Positions 25,001 through 37,199 are shown, counted from the stretch's first letter. The stretch is DNA of 64,000 nt from Nematostella vectensis (GCF_932526225.1 NC_064036.1:17444953-17508952), one strand, 5' to 3'. A program made the numbers and translations. The notes: a model not told the origin generated them from the letters alone.

Positions 25001-26828
25001 TATTCCATCTAGTGCCCATCCCTCTTGTGCCCTATTCCATCGAGTGCCCATCCCTCTTGTGCCCTATTCCATCTATTGCCCATCCCTCTTGTGCCCTATT
25101 CCATCTAGTGCCCATCCCTCTTGTGCCCTATTCCATCTAGTGCCCATCCCTCTTGTGCCCTATTCCATCTAGTGCCCATCCCTCTTGTGCCCTATTCCAT
25201 CTAGTGCCCATCACTCTTGTGCCCTATTCCATCGAGTGCCCATCCCTCTTGTGCCCTATTCCATCTAGTGCCCATCACTCTTGTGCCCTATTCCATCTTG
25301 TGCCCTATTCCATCGAGTGCCCATCCCTCTTGTGCCCTATTCCATCTAGTGCCCATCCCTCTTGTGCCCTATTCCATCGAGTGCCCATCACTCTTGTGCC
25401 CTATTCCATCTATTGCCCATCACTCTTGTGCCCTATTCCATCTAGTTGCCATCCCTCTTGTGCCCTATTCCATCTATTGCCCATCCCTCTTGTGCCCTAT
25501 TCCATCTAGTGCCCATCACTCTTGTGCCCTATTCCATCTAGTGCCCATCCCTCTTGTGCCCTATTCCATCTAGTGCCCATCCCTCTTGTGCCCTATTCCA
25601 TCTAGTGCCCATCACTCTTGTGCCCTATTCCATCTAGTGCCCATCCCTCTTGTGCCCTATTCCATCTAGTGCCCATCCCTCTTGTGCCCTATTCCATCTA
25701 GTGCCCATCACTCTTGTGCCCTATTCCATCTAGTGCCCATCCCTCTTGTGCCCTATTCCGTCTAGTGCCCATCACTCTTGTGCCCTATTCCATTTAGTGC
25801 CCATCACTCTTGTGCCCTATTCCATCTAGTGCCCATCACTCTTGTGCCCTATTCCGTCTAGTGCCCATCACTCTTGTGCCCTATTCCATTTAGTGCCCAT
25901 CGGAACTACGCAAGAAACAGTAATAAGCCTAGAAAGATTAAAATATCTTGTTATCTTTTTAATAGAATTTCAAGAGGAAAATGTGTCTGAGAAAAATTGC
26001 ATCTCGACAATGGACGATGCCCAAACCCCCAGAGAAAAGAAACAGCAGCAAAACCTTTACAGTTTCCAAACAGTACCAAGAAAGGGAGACAGCAATAACA
26101 ACAAGACGAAGGGCCTGGGGGGTTTAGAGGATATCAGCTTACTCTTGAAAACCGTCTCGCCAGTCAAACAAGCAAATCCGACGAATCCAGCATCCATTCC
26201 TCGACAAATTCCTACAAGTTTCGCGATGCAGGAGAAAGGTCACCAAAGACAGGCTTACAGTCAGCACCAGTCTCCCAATAAATATCAAACGCGAGAAGCG
26301 ACACCCCAGTATATGTTCAGCGAAGAAACCAACCCAATTACGCCCCACCCATCGGAAATGGCGTTATTCCATAATGAATTCACTAACGCCGTCGAAAAGA
26401 ACTTTCAGGCAGGCAACGGAGTGGTGGGTAACCCGGACTTCATGTCTTGGATGCAAAGTGAAGGGCAATCGCTGACAGTTCTCAACACCGTTAACTACGA
26501 CTCAATGGCACTCCCGGGAAATCCCATACTGGACTTTCACCGGAATGGGGATTACGGACTTGGCTACCCATCAGACCCAAATGGCAGTCTACACCCGGCG
26601 GAAAGGGGGGTGGAGTTCCCATTTGGTCGCAAAGATGACTACTCCTATTCTAATGCATACACACGTTACAACAACTTCTATTTCGACTCCATGAGAGCCA
26701 CTGGCCAAGGACAGGAATTAGCAAACTTCGCATCTTTCCTGCAACAGCCCGCGCCCGCGATTGAATTGGAAAATATGATCAGCGGTCAAGAAGCGCAGAG
26801 TAGACTCCAAGGAGTTGGAACCGTTTAG
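10069..26828 (+). CDS. rfx6-like: RFX family transcription factor, RFX4/RFX6 group
   Basis: Fifteen exons join in phase throughout to 797 aa: 10069-10240, 15246-15321, 17050-17173, 17496-17557, 17744-17849, 17992-18108, 18614-18691, 18764-18877, 19357-19406, 19820-19920, 20948-21145, 21328-21422, 21844-21961, 22424-22543, 25966-26828. Exons 2-5 encode the RFX winged-helix DNA-binding domain (about residues 79-152), with [21 protein letters not shown] and YHYYGI intact, so binding to X-box DNA is expected. Exons 6-14 encode the extended dimerisation region, including [37 protein letters not shown] and [10 protein letters not shown]. The last exon is a long Gln/Asn/Ser-rich tail without known domains. 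KGVS, LTRF and KNEG stretches resemble RFX6 more than RFX4; vertebrate RFX6 controls endocrine cell fate. The start was chosen as the first ATG of a frame that splices cleanly; an upstream exon is possible. Five introns carry minisatellites. Confidence 0.92.
10241..15245. other. rfx6-like: RFX intron 1 (5 kb)
   Basis: Large first intron with no coding exon that I can support. It holds short GC-rich patches (13.73-13.80 kb, 14.66-14.88 kb) that may be transposon scraps, the latter with a small TTACGC-type tandem repeat near 14.84 kb. A first intron of this size is a normal place for enhancers. Confidence 0.5.
16610..17049. repeat. 29-bp minisatellite in RFX intron 2, ending at the exon 3 splice site
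   Basis: About nine 29-bp units (CCCTGTAGTAAGACCTTACT plus CATTCCCAG) are followed by about five 36-37 bp units that carry an extra AGCTCTA. The last unit is the pyrimidine tract and AG of exon 3 itself. Each unit contains an acceptor-like TTCCCAG and a donor-like GTAAGA. Confidence 0.9.
20315..20947. repeat. 62-bp minisatellite in RFX intron 10, ending at the exon 11 splice site
   Basis: About ten units with the core GATAATATATGACCATACCC repeat at 62 bp, one unit being shorter. The last copy (from about 20891) runs through CTAACCTTCTTTGTCT into the TTTTAG acceptor of exon 11, so the pyrimidine-rich part of each unit resembles that splice site. Confidence 0.9.
21436..21723. repeat. 32-33 bp minisatellite in RFX intron 12
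   Basis: About nine units of CCTCTATATAATCAGACGTG plus AACGCGTGACACA begin 13 bp after the exon 12 donor. It resembles no exon. Open frames on the opposite strand are repeat products. Confidence 0.9.
22085..22423. repeat. 50-bp minisatellite in RFX intron 13, derived from the exon 14 boundary
   Basis: About seven units of roughly 50 bp contain GCCAGGTGTGTTTCACCTCA. The true exon 14 boundary reads CTCAG then GTGTTTTCCACCTCATC, so every unit is a variant of the acceptor plus the first 17 exon bases. The exon start is in effect the last unit. Confidence 0.85.
22566..25902. repeat. 32-bp minisatellite filling RFX intron 14 (about 104 copies)
   Basis: The unit is GTGCCCATCCCTCTTGTGCC plus CTATTCCATCTA with few variants (ACTC for CCTC, CGAG for CTAG). 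It begins 22 bp after the donor of exon 14 and ends 63 bp before the acceptor of exon 15. Rare variants recur 1056 bp apart (33 units), showing block duplication. The many 91- and 118-residue open frames here follow from a unit length that is not a multiple of three. Confidence 0.95.
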
Positions 26829-27065
26829 CGACGGCTCGCAAAGCGGCACGGAACAATCATAAGTAACTTGCGCATTATCCTGAGAAATTCGCGTGGTTTT
26901 AAAACCAATTGACGTGTGTGCGTGTGTCGTTTGTTAGCCATGCACTTCACACAAAAAAAATTCCAGAAAAATGGAAAACAATTATTAGCAGCATTATTTT
27001 GTACAGTTGCTCTTCAATGAAAATTATATTGCATTAATATTATTGTTGTATTTCTAGATATCATT

Positions 27066-27071
27066 AATAAA
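27066..27071 (+). promoter_or_regulatory. Candidate polyadenylation signal of RFX
   Basis: AATAAA 238 bp after the RFX stop codon, the first good signal downstream. Confidence 0.55.
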
Positions 27072-28305
27072 GATATCATTAACTTTTGAGTCATCACTTT
27101 AAGTCTCAATACTGCCCCCTCCTGTTGATAGCACAGCTGTCTAAACCATTGGTCTTGTGATGTGTCATCGCCGTGACCAAAACCTTAATCGAATCGAATC
27201 GTTTCTCGTAGTTCTTTTTCTGTAATCATGGATAAAACTTTTTTTGGCTTCCTTATCCTGATAAAGCTTATTTCTATAATGATATCGTTTGGAAATACAC
27301 GCACAGTACTTATATCTTATTTGACATTCCAGTGTACAATATCGCTGGATACAGTCTGAATAATATTTTGGCAAGTCCGGTTTGGCGAGTCAAAATATAA
27401 AGGACGAAACCCGAAAAAGTGTAGGCTTTTTACTGGGGGAAGGATGGGGGGTGGCAAAAAAAGTTTATTGTGTCAGGGGTAATTTTCTCCTAGTATCAGA
27501 TTCTTTTCAATGAAATGCGCTGTTTTAGTACGGATTTCGTAAATGCCCAAATGTTCTTATAAAACCGTAAGCACATATTGGGCGGCTTTTGGACAAATTT
27601 ATTGGAATTTTAACCTTGGGACTACAATTTGTACATTTTCCGGGAGCTTAACAAATACAATGCGATTTTGTTTCCCAGATCTCTAATTTTAGCATTCGGA
27701 ATAGCTCGGACGAAATACCTAAGAGAAAATGTTTTTTCCTGTATGTTTAGTACAAAAGATAAGAACGTCCAGCCTGAGATTTCACCAAATTTTAAGAACA
27801 TGCTAAAAACATACCGAGGCTTAGATAGCAGTTTAGTCCTGATGAGTTCTATAATGCAGAATCAAATTGTGCTCATAGTAACAACCTTATTATTGCTATT
27901 GATCATTTGTGTAATTCTCTTCCTAATAATTAATTGGGTATTATATTCTTATATACACTTAAATTAAAGAACATCGTTTAGAACATATATAAGAACGGCC
28001 TAACCTCAACCGAAAATAAGACGTTTTTATAAAAAAAGAGTGAACTTGATTTCCAAAAAGTGAACATCTAAGTGGAATTTGACGCAATCAACAACAGAGA
28101 ATTTCCCCTCCCAGGTCTGGAAGAACTGAGTACTCCATCATGTTTTTTCTTTTACCTTAAAGCCTATCGTTGTTTAGTTTTTTGCAACACACCCAAATAG
28201 ACAATACGAGACTATTATAGTCGTGAATCGGTCAACTAAACCGTGAAAAGCACACACCGAATGAAAGTATCCTAGCAAACGGCCAAGCGTAAGAAAAAGC
28301 CCCCT
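27072..28305. other. Intergenic, one small hydrophobic ORF
   Basis: Very AT-rich. A 112-codon frame at 27629-27967 (+) ends in a strongly hydrophobic stretch, but it lacks family resemblance, splice context or neighbours, so I do not call it a gene. Confidence 0.35.
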
Positions 28306-29345
28306 AATGTATGAGACCAAGAGAGCATAAGATAAGAGAGGGACACTTTGGTATTACCGCGCGCCATGTCGATTCCTAATCCGGCTATTTTTAGTAACCA
28401 CCACCCCACCACTGCGCATGAGCATTTTTACTCACCCTACCCCCGCGCTTTGGCATTTTCATCTTGTTGTTTGCCGCTGTTTTGTTACTTGAAACCGAAA
28501 AAACCCACCCTATTTGCACAAATACCACCGAAAATTTCATTCTAACATCAAGGATACAGGCACTTGCGGTTTATTAAGGGGATGTAGTACTTCGAGGATT
28601 GCAAGATTTCGAAAACATTTAAAAAAAGAGACTTCATTCTAAATCAAGAGCGGAAAACCTCGTGCTTCAAACACCGCTTCCGCTCTAACTTGCTGCTTCT
28701 TCGTGGTTTTTCAACATTCATGATCTACCTAATGGTCAAACGAAATCTGTAAGTTAGACATCAGATATGCTATTGATTTTTGTGAATATTCCGGTGAACT
28801 GAGAAGGAATCCAAGAAAATACATTTCATAATTCTATCCTTGTAGCGAGGGAATGCATTTTTGTAATGATCAAAGCCAGCAAGCTGAAGAATCTGAGCTT
28901 TTCTAATAGTGAGAAAATAAAGAAAGAGATATTACTGTACTTCTTTGATGTTGTTTCTAGACATTTCTATAACTATTAAGTATATTATACAAGCTGGAGT
29001 CGGGATTTGGATCAAACGCGGTATCACAGCCATTTTATCGCTCGTCGGTGTTTTCTTTCTTCTTGACTTGTCTGCTCAGACAAAAAAACAGTCAAACTAT
29101 TCAGGGATTTAGCTTCCTGTGAGTATATTTGCCAATCTTGCTTACTTAAGTTAGACTTGTTTTCTTCTCCCGAGTTATTTTACATGATCTCTTTTCATTC
29201 CTATCGAGTTGGCAAAACAACAACACGCAACCCGCGGGGGTGTAGGACAAAATTAAAAAAGCAAATCCTCACGCGCAGTGGTGGGGTGGTGGTTACTAAA
29301 ATAGCCAGATTTGGAATCGACATGCTCTCTTGATGAGACATCATG
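28306..29345. mobile_element. Non-autonomous element with long inverted repeats (about 1 kb)
   Basis: The arms at about 28306-28475 and 29212-29345 are inverted copies. The best match is a 60-bp block around GTAACCACCACCCCACCACT. The left arm carries an insertion of about 35 bp (28332-28366) that the right arm lacks. The AT-rich interior has no transposase. I could not fix the outer ends or a target-site duplication, so the class is open (MITE or fold-back). Confidence 0.65.
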
Positions 29346-32300
29346 AAAGATAAAAGGGAATAATGTCTGGAAAAGGCCTTTTGGGCCCCCTCCTATTAAT
29401 ATTCCTGGCTACTTCCCCTGGCTCATACCAGACCTCTCAAAAGAAAAAAAAAGGAAAGCTATCGTTAAGTATAATTTTCAAGGTTGCCATTAGGATCATA
29501 TCCCTATCGATAACCCTTCTCGTTTGCTGGATTGGTAAATAAGATTCTCAGTCATATTGGGCTACCGTTCATCATGTTTAATCTAGAGACGGATTCTGTT
29601 CATGACTCAAGTTTTTTTCTCAGACGGCACATTTGTGAAAAAAAAGACTTTCAACAAGAAAAAAAGCATATGATAAGCACATCAAATTCCTTTTTGTTAC
29701 AATGTTTTAATAAGAAAAAAAAAATTCAATAAATACTTCATATAAACCATACGCACTACCCAAAGTTTAGATGCTAAAGGATAAGATAAACAAAGCGGCA
29801 AACTAACCGCACAACCTTAAAGACAGAACTATATATTTTACAAGCCAATCTCAGCTAGGACAAACCCTTTCAACATTTGTGCAAACAATACGCAATAGTT
29901 TTGAATTGATTTATTTGCCATGGTAACAGCCACTGTTGGTATCATCCTCAAGAAGCGCAAAGCACAAGTGCCCGGTGCTTCAAGACGCGGGAATATTTCA
30001 GTAATTTTCTTATTACGGTTTTCTTACTGAAGTCACATGGAAAATCGAGAAGGAGAAAGCGTTTCATAGCCACTCAATGGTAGGGAAAATATTTCATTCG
30101 TGACGTCATAATCAGGTAGACCGGTGCATTCCAGTTGTATAACTGATTATGTAAACACAGAGAAGAGCTGGTCCAATTTTAGGGTTGGATGAGTAGTTTG
30201 TGGACACAAGGGCCTTATTGAAGTCTGTCACAGTGACAAACCCCATGAAATGACAATCTTTATCACACAAGTGGGCGCTTGCTCAGGAACAAATCGCATG
30301 CACGCAAAAAAAAAAAACAATAAACGGAAGGCACTGGTTCTAATAGTGAGACCTTAAAAAAATTTCCGCTTATTGCTTATCACAGGAAGATCCAATTGAA
30401 TCAACGTTATTAATAGAGAATATATAGACGTGTGGATTCATGAAAATTAATAAATCCTTAAATATCCAAAAAGAAAACAAAATACCAAAAATAGAGGCTA
30501 AACGCAAATTGGTCTTATCTGAATAATACAAAAAGGGTAAAACTTCATCAATTTTTATATCGTCTATTTTATTTTTGTCGCACAGCGGCATGTTAAAGGA
30601 TATTATAAGAGAAAGTCGAGAAATAGAGGGATTAGACACAGCTTCTAGCTTTTCTATCAGCGTGTGCATCGTGTTTCTATGACCTCAAATTATCTATTTC
30701 TCAAATTATTTATTTCTCTTATATTTCAATGCTACCAATATTTTCAGACTTATGAGTTGAGTAAATAGTAATGAAGGAATAAAAAAACCTTTGAAATATG
30801 CCGATGGGGCGAATCCCCGCCAGCCCTCAATCCGTCCGATTCAGGGTAATTTTGAAATGTTTCCAAATCTTAAAATTGAAGGCAAGGTGAATCGAGCCAC
30901 CAGCTAGGAGGGTTTAGAAACGCTATGACTATTGAAGCTCAATGAATATCTTATTGAATTTGCATTCTAGAATGACCCGAAGGGAGTGAAGCCTCTATGA
31001 AGGAGCTTTGAAAGGCTCAAGAGTTCTTATTTAGTTTCATTCAAGCACTGGAGATTCTTCTTTCAGAAAATTGAATACAAAGAAATTAAAAAAGGGAATC
31101 AAGGATTTATCGTATAAAAGTAAATTAAGGGGGGGAAAGGACGAAAGGGCTGGTTTGGATAGTTAGAGCGGTGGATTTTAGGAGAGGAATGAAACACTAA
31201 ATAGTTTAAAAGTATTTGGGAAAAAAGATCACTTTATAGTGATTGCCTGTTATTAAGAAGTCTTTGTACCTGCCCAAGGTCCCGTAACTGGCAAGAGCAC
31301 CCAGCAGAGAGCTCTTTTCGCAGTCTTTTTGATGCGCTCACTGCGACAAATTAAAAATCTGCGGCAACACTAATTGAGTGATTGAGAGAAAAGCTTAAAA
31401 ACACACAACAACACAAAAGGCTACGCACAACAGAATGCCAAACCTCATTTTAGTATAATTACTAAAACATACCATAAGTAACAAGCTAAAAGAGAAAATG
31501 TGCAGTAATAACAAGGAGATATTTTTTTTTAATTATTTTCACGCCTGACTTTTTTTTTATTGTAAAGCAAACATTTTCGATAAAATGTACATTTTTCGCT
31601 ACTGAAAACTTTCTCTCCTGGTAACCAAACATCTGAGATATCACACCAGGGCAGTCGACAGCAGAGTAAACTCGTGTTTACGTTAAGAAAGCATTAATAC
31701 TTTAAAGACTCTCGCCCCAACGGTAAATATCTAAAAACAAAGCAATCTCTGCAGCTAAATCAACCTAACCAAGCGGGCTAGTTTTTCCAACGGCAGATGT
31801 TAGGTGCGTTTTACGCTACAAGCTCCTCTCTCGACTAATTTCATTAAATATTTAATAACAAAGTGTTTACCTTCCTCTCGAGTCGTCGATTGTTGTATTT
31901 GGAGCTTAAATAAAATCGTTGTTCTTTTTTGTAGAAACAAACACATTCAGAGGAATTAAAATGTGGTCACTGAATAAAAATAAAAGCCGTAACAAAATGT
32001 TTTTGTAATCGTTCCGTAACTCCGTTCTCTTCTGTTTCTCTTCTATCTGTTCTATGTAGCGTGCGCTATAAACAATTTTTGAACTTTTAAAAGCTTGTTG
32101 ATTAGCAATTAGGGAAATCTTTGTACATCCAAGGAGAGAATAATATTTTTTTCTACGCACAAGCTAAGTTTAAATGTGTTTTATTTAATTTAAAAAACAA
32201 GTTTAATTTGCCAATAGACTAGATCGAGTCTTAACCTTCAAATGTGTCGTGCCTTTATGATATAGCTAGACCTTTAGACGCCTATAGTCCGTTTTTATCG

Positions 32301-33159
32301 CAAGCTATTCAGTTTTCCTATATTCAGTTTTGTTTTGAAACATTATAACGTCATCTCAAAGACAGTTAAAAAATGTATGTAACAATTGTCGCAGTTCAAT
32401 GCAATTTCTCGTTCGTATTAATGCAATTGGCTATCCAAGGAGTATAACGCAATAAATAGAGTGAATAGAACGATAAATATGGTGCAAAACAGACTATTTG
32501 TGTATGAATCTTTACAAGGTGTTTTGCCAGCCCTTTCGATACGCCATTCTAAATGCATTTGCTTCGCTCAGAACTTGAATAACGACTATAGCCATTACCG
32601 TTACACCTATATTTATACTTAACGGTCGGTAGAAAATGGGACATAAGAAAAATCGTTTTATCCCATAAAAATACAAGAGATATCGATAATTTCAGAATAC
32701 AAAGAACGATATATGATTTTATAGTATAAAAAAAATAATAAAAAAGTTTAAAAATTTGACAAACTACATGTTTCTGTCCTAGAAATTTACCTTGTCAATG
32801 TGTAATAGGAAACTTCAAGGTAAACTTGTAGGATGTTCATCTTATAACAGATCAGCCAAATCGTCACATCGTCTCAGTATAAGCTTAACTTTACCAACGA
32901 ACTGACGAATATCTAACAGAGCGTTAAAAAATTCAAAGGGAAATGAATCGAGCACCTAGAAAAGGGTGTTTCCCTAATTAGTCACTCCGTTTACAACCTG
33001 TATTTTCGACCAGAGTTAGCGTCAATCCTCTAGGAAAAGGGTAAGTCCATAAAATAGCCTCGGTGAATACAAATAATGCAATAAGAAGCTTTCTAGGGTA
33101 TTAAGGGGTCATTCATACTCGGTAATAAAAAAGACATTTTGGAATATCGTGTGTCTTAT
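29346..33159. other. Intergenic, AT-rich, no gene recognised
   Basis: No supported coding exon. It contains a near-palindromic X-box-like motif (29914-29927), a 99-codon hydrophobic frame on the minus strand (30370-30669) that I do not accept as a gene, and a GC-richer block (30800-31020) with several short hairpins. It may carry regulatory DNA of the flanking RFX or Sox genes; this is not shown. Confidence 0.35.
29914..29927. promoter_or_regulatory. X-box-like motif
   Basis: TTTGCCATGGTAAC matches the palindromic RFX target (half sites GTTGCC and GGYAAC around AT) at all but one or two positions. It lies 3 kb beyond the RFX gene. A 14-bp match could be chance. Confidence 0.35.
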
Positions 33160-33165
33160 TTTATT
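33160..33165 (-). promoter_or_regulatory. Candidate polyadenylation signal of the Sox gene
   Basis: AATAAA on the minus strand about 360 bp after the Sox stop. Confidence 0.35.
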
Positions 33166-33524
33166 ATTTCACTCCAGTTATCTAATTGTTACTTTACATG
33201 AATTGAGTTACCTACACAGCTAGATTCTTTAGTGATTATATTTCAGCTATCTCTCACTGGAAAATTGAAAACAACGTGTTTTTTTTTTTTGGCATTTGTG
33301 TTGCTTGAATATTAGCAACGAAATGAACGCTTGTAGTTTGTACAAAGTCAAACAATCTCGAAATTGTTATAACCGACTTATGGATGAACTTGCAAGGTTT
33401 CCGCTCTTAAACTTAAAACTAAACTTCTACTTCTACGCACAAACTTTACAAATCCATAAACAATTCTCAAAACATCTTGTGAAGTGTTCTAAGAGAAAAG
33501 TGCTTAGCACAGTTCTAATTGTCT

Positions 33525-34139
33525 TTATCTGGGCATGTTGGACGGTAGCTGAGCGCATTGTCCGTAAAGTGACTTACAGTACGGGCTCATTCGGTCGTTT
33601 GTTGCGTTCTGGTAGCCAGGGTTTTGGGGAACGAGAGTCAGTGGTACATGGTACTCTGGCCTGCTCTGTGGTGGCAACGAAAAGCTTCCCGGGAGATAGC
33701 TGGGCCTCTTGGAGACTGTTGAAGTCGGAGGGCTTACCATGGGCATCATGAATGTTTCTGTATACGGCGGCGGGACGTGCGGCGTCAGATAGTGGTGCAT
33801 GGGCAGCGAGTAGCCGCTAGCGAGGGACTCTGTCGGGGGCGCGTAACCAAACGTGGAGTACACATCCTTGGACTTGACTGTCTTGCTTTTGCGTCTTCGT
33901 GGTTTGTATGAGTAGTCAGGGTACTTCTGGTTGTGGATTGTGCGGAGGCGTTTGGCTTCTGTTACGAACGGCCGTTTTTCCTCTTCGCTGAGCCGGCTCC
34001 ATTCCGCACCCAGGAGTTTACTTATCTCGCAGTTCAGCATGTTGGGGTATTTGAGCGCGAGCTTTCGCCTCTCTGTGCGAGACCACACCATGAAGGCGTT
34101 CATAGGTCGCTTTATGTGCTGGTCGTCCGTCTCTGACAT
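33525..34139 (-). CDS. sox (SoxB-like): Sox HMG-box transcription factor, single exon
   Basis: An uninterrupted 204-residue frame. Residues 8-78 form an HMG box with the Sox signature RPMNAFMVW, then [25 protein letters not shown] and a basic PRRRKSK tail at 80-86, which should act as nuclear localisation signal and minor-groove DNA-binding domain. The rest (about 87-204) is rich in Pro, Ser and Tyr with no known domain and is probably the transactivation part. Lack of introns and the box sequence suggest the SoxB group or a cnidarian-specific Sox, but subgroup placement needs a tree. The start is the only ATG before the box. The protein is short for a SoxB factor but has a normal stop. A TATA-like element lies 185 bp upstream on the same strand. 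The 151-codon frame on the opposite strand is a shadow. Confidence 0.93.
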   Translation of the reverse strand: MSETDDQHIKRPMNAFMVWSRTERRKLALKYPNMLNCEISKLLGAEWSRLSEEEKRPFVTEAKRLRTIHNQKYPDYSYKPRRRKSKTVKSKDVYSTFGYAPPTESLASGYSLPMHHYLTPHVPPPYTETFMMPMVSPPTSTVSKRPSYLPGSFSLPPQSRPEYHVPLTLVPQNPGYQNATNDRMSPYCKSLYGQCAQLPSNMPR

Positions 34140-34322
34140 CTTTAAAATCTTTGAAAACTTTCTTCACTTCAGCAGGAAACGAATTATCTGTGAACTCTGT
34201 CCGAAGTCAGTCAGCTGTCGCACGCTAGTTGCTTGGATTCGAAAGCTTTCAGTATTCACAAAAAATACATGCGACCGTTGTATGCACTTGCTTGAAACTA
34301 ACTGAAGTGAATTTGCACTGCC

Positions 34323-34332
34323 AAATATATAA
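34323..34332 (-). promoter_or_regulatory. TATA-like element upstream of Sox
   Basis: On the minus strand CTTATATATT lies about 185 bp before the Sox ATG. Minus-strand ATTGTTC just upstream resembles a Sox-binding core. Both are short motifs. Confidence 0.3.
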
Positions 34333-37199
34333 GGCGTAGGAACAATACGCTCAATCAACCTATGAATAATTCAAGTGTGATTGAGTCTTCTCTCTGAGTG
34401 TATCATAAAATGTCAGGTGGAAAGGTCGATTCATCGGCAGCTGGTAGGGATAAACAATAGCTGTTTAAAATTCACACTCTGAGGCACGCCCGGGACGGTG
34501 GATATTTACACTGACATTATGCGGGAATCACTAACTGATATTAAATTATTGGTACGCCACTCTGTGCTTTTATTCGGTATTAGAAAAAAATTAGAGTAAT
34601 AAATTGAAAGAGAGATTCAAAAGCCGTCCTGCATATATTCAATCTTTATTTCGTCCATAGTTTTATTTAGAAATACACATTTATTCCATTTCCATCAATG
34701 AATGAATCGCTTTCAGATATAGCCTCGAAAGCTTTGAATTCATGTTAATAATAAAATGGCAATTGTGCTTTATCAAAATAGTGCGAAATCAGTCATTTTG
34801 GAAGTATTTATCTCTGTTAAACCATTTTTTGGTGCAAATAAGACTAAAAACGAAAATATGAGCAACAAACATGGAAAATCTATATGTTTTTGTTATTGTT
34901 GCAATAGTTGAAAATACAAAAGATTTTATTTTTCATTCTATGGTAGATACGTTTTGCTTTAGTATCGCTTTGTTTTCCGTTGATTCGATACGCAAGATAT
35001 GTCATTATTTACGACTTGAATAACGTGACTTTCTCAGTCACTGAGAAACTTTTGAGAGGTTTAGTAAGCCTGGTTTGTTAAGAAACAAAATTCTGGAACA
35101 CTGACACAATCCGAGTGGTCGTTTCGAGTTTCCTGACGTCAATGTGGTGCACTCAAGTGGAAACGGGTAATGAGAAGAAAATGCGGGATGTTGTCTTCTG
35201 ACAATCGATAAAAGGATCGAATCACAAGGAATAAAACAGATATTTGTCGAACAGGCTTGTTGTCAAAATGCACATATACTTAATTTTTTTAGTCCTGGAG
35301 CTTGAAATCGAGGACGGACCTCGAGGACTCTTAAGCTGCCTTCGAAAATTTATGAACAACATAAAGAGTCTAATAGCTCAATTACGGATACCCCACTTCC
35401 GGTTGTCCGCGTGTTTCTGGTTTCGCCCACACTCCTCTCAAAAAGAAGGCACTAGTCAGGCTATTTTGGTCCTCTATTTTCGATAAGGCTGTTGTAATAA
35501 GAGTTAGTTCAACATTCTTTTTATAGATTTGTCATAGAAAAAACAAAAGACAAATGTCAAACATAATAATTGTGTTTTCAGTAAAAGCAAGAATGAATAT
35601 GTTGAGCCTTGATGATCGCCCCCTCTCTGTTTTCCTATGGATCAAAAAATTGGCATATTCGATAGCAAGATCTAGCGAAATTTCTGTGGTCGATTGCTAT
35701 ATTGTCCCTTATTGTCCCATATTGCAACCTTCATTATTTTAGAAGCTACTATATGTACAATTGCTAAGAAACCGATCAGTAATAATGGTTGTTAAATGCA
35801 GTTGTTCGTTTCTTAACTTTTCATCTATTTATCACGGGCGATGAATCGTTCTTTTGTGAATAGCATCGAAAACCACAATGCATTCCTGAGCAGTAAACAA
35901 CTGGGTGTCTCCTACTGAGAAATACTCCCACGCAAAAAATGATAATAATGAAGCATCGAAAGCACACATTCTTGAAAAATAAAAACTTTAATGTTTTCCT
36001 AATCGGCCGGCTGATCATAGATAGATCAACAACTATCAGTTCTTCAGGACTAAACATTCGGTCATAGCAGGTTGCTATCTAGTGATGACAATCGCCAAAG
36101 GGTAAACAAAATCAGTCGTCGAAAATGCTTTCCTTGCTTGTCGCTATTTATTTTTAGTTTCGACTCAAATCAACTCGTTTTCATAGTCACAAAAACGTTA
36201 AGACAAGCCTTGGACCTTATTCCTAGCATAACGTTAAAAGATAGTCTGGTTTTCAGCGCACGCTTTCCTCGCTAGACCGTGAAACACGTCGTTGTTTGGG
36301 GGAAAGCGGCTGAAATGTATCAGACTGAGCGCATTTCACGTCTGGCTTTTTGAAATTTCAAATGTTTTCTGACATTCCCGTTCGCGACGTCCACCTTGAT
36401 CATAAATTCCCCTACTAAACTAGGGCGACTGCTCAAATTTTGATTTTTCTCTGTACAGCTATTCACATTAGAAGTCCTCCACAGCTTTAGACGCGCAAAA
36501 AGACAAAGACACACGTGTGACTACAATTACCGAACAATGAGATGAAGAATAGGTAGAAAATGATTGTGGGCGTCATAGTTCATGATCAATTAACAACATC
36601 CGGGCTGCTTTCTGTAAAACAGGATCTATAAACTGCAAGAACTTTCCCATTTCACTATAAAAAAGTTGAAGAAAGTCTTGAATGATTGATACTTTCAGAC
36701 AGAACGATTCATTTCTAGCTTACTTTGACCCCCCCCCCCCCAATTTCCAACTCCCAATTTGACTATGTGCAGGAATCATCAATCTGATAAAAAAGACAAA
36801 TGTAGAGATGAGATCTGCTTTCGCGTTATATATCTGACCAATGCTATTGTATCTTATGTGAAAGACACGACCTTACAGAACGAGGGAACCAGCCCCCAAC
36901 AAACACCATTGCGGTTACGAAGCTTCACGGCTTAGATAACGCAATAATAGCATGTTCAGACTTTTTTCGACAATCTATAAACAACATTGTTTGTGTGTGT
37001 GGAGAACGAGTAACGTCTATATACATTTCCATGTCAATTTTATCGAGAAGCAAGTAAACAAATCGAGATTAAAAACATAATTCATATCTGGAAAGTTTGT
37101 GACGAGAATGCGGTTTTTATTGTTTTCTTTGATCTGATTTGCTTACAAAAATACATTGTCGGGTTAAAACAATCAAGACTTTATTTTCTATTTTCGTGT

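Noticed and set aside
22462-25842. Many 91-124 residue Ser/Pro/Cys-rich open frames
   Set aside because: They are translations of the 32-bp minisatellite in shifting frames. The only real coding parts are exon 14 (to 22543) and exon 15 (from 25966).
27629-27967. 112-codon frame with hydrophobic end
   Set aside because: AT-rich DNA readily yields such Ile/Leu-rich frames; no recognisable domain, splice context or neighbours.
30370-30669. 99-codon minus-strand frame with a hydrophobic segment
   Set aside because: Same reason; I also considered a mitochondrial insert but found no match to any mitochondrial gene I know.
33296-33751. 151-codon + strand frame
   Set aside because: Antisense shadow of the Sox gene tail.
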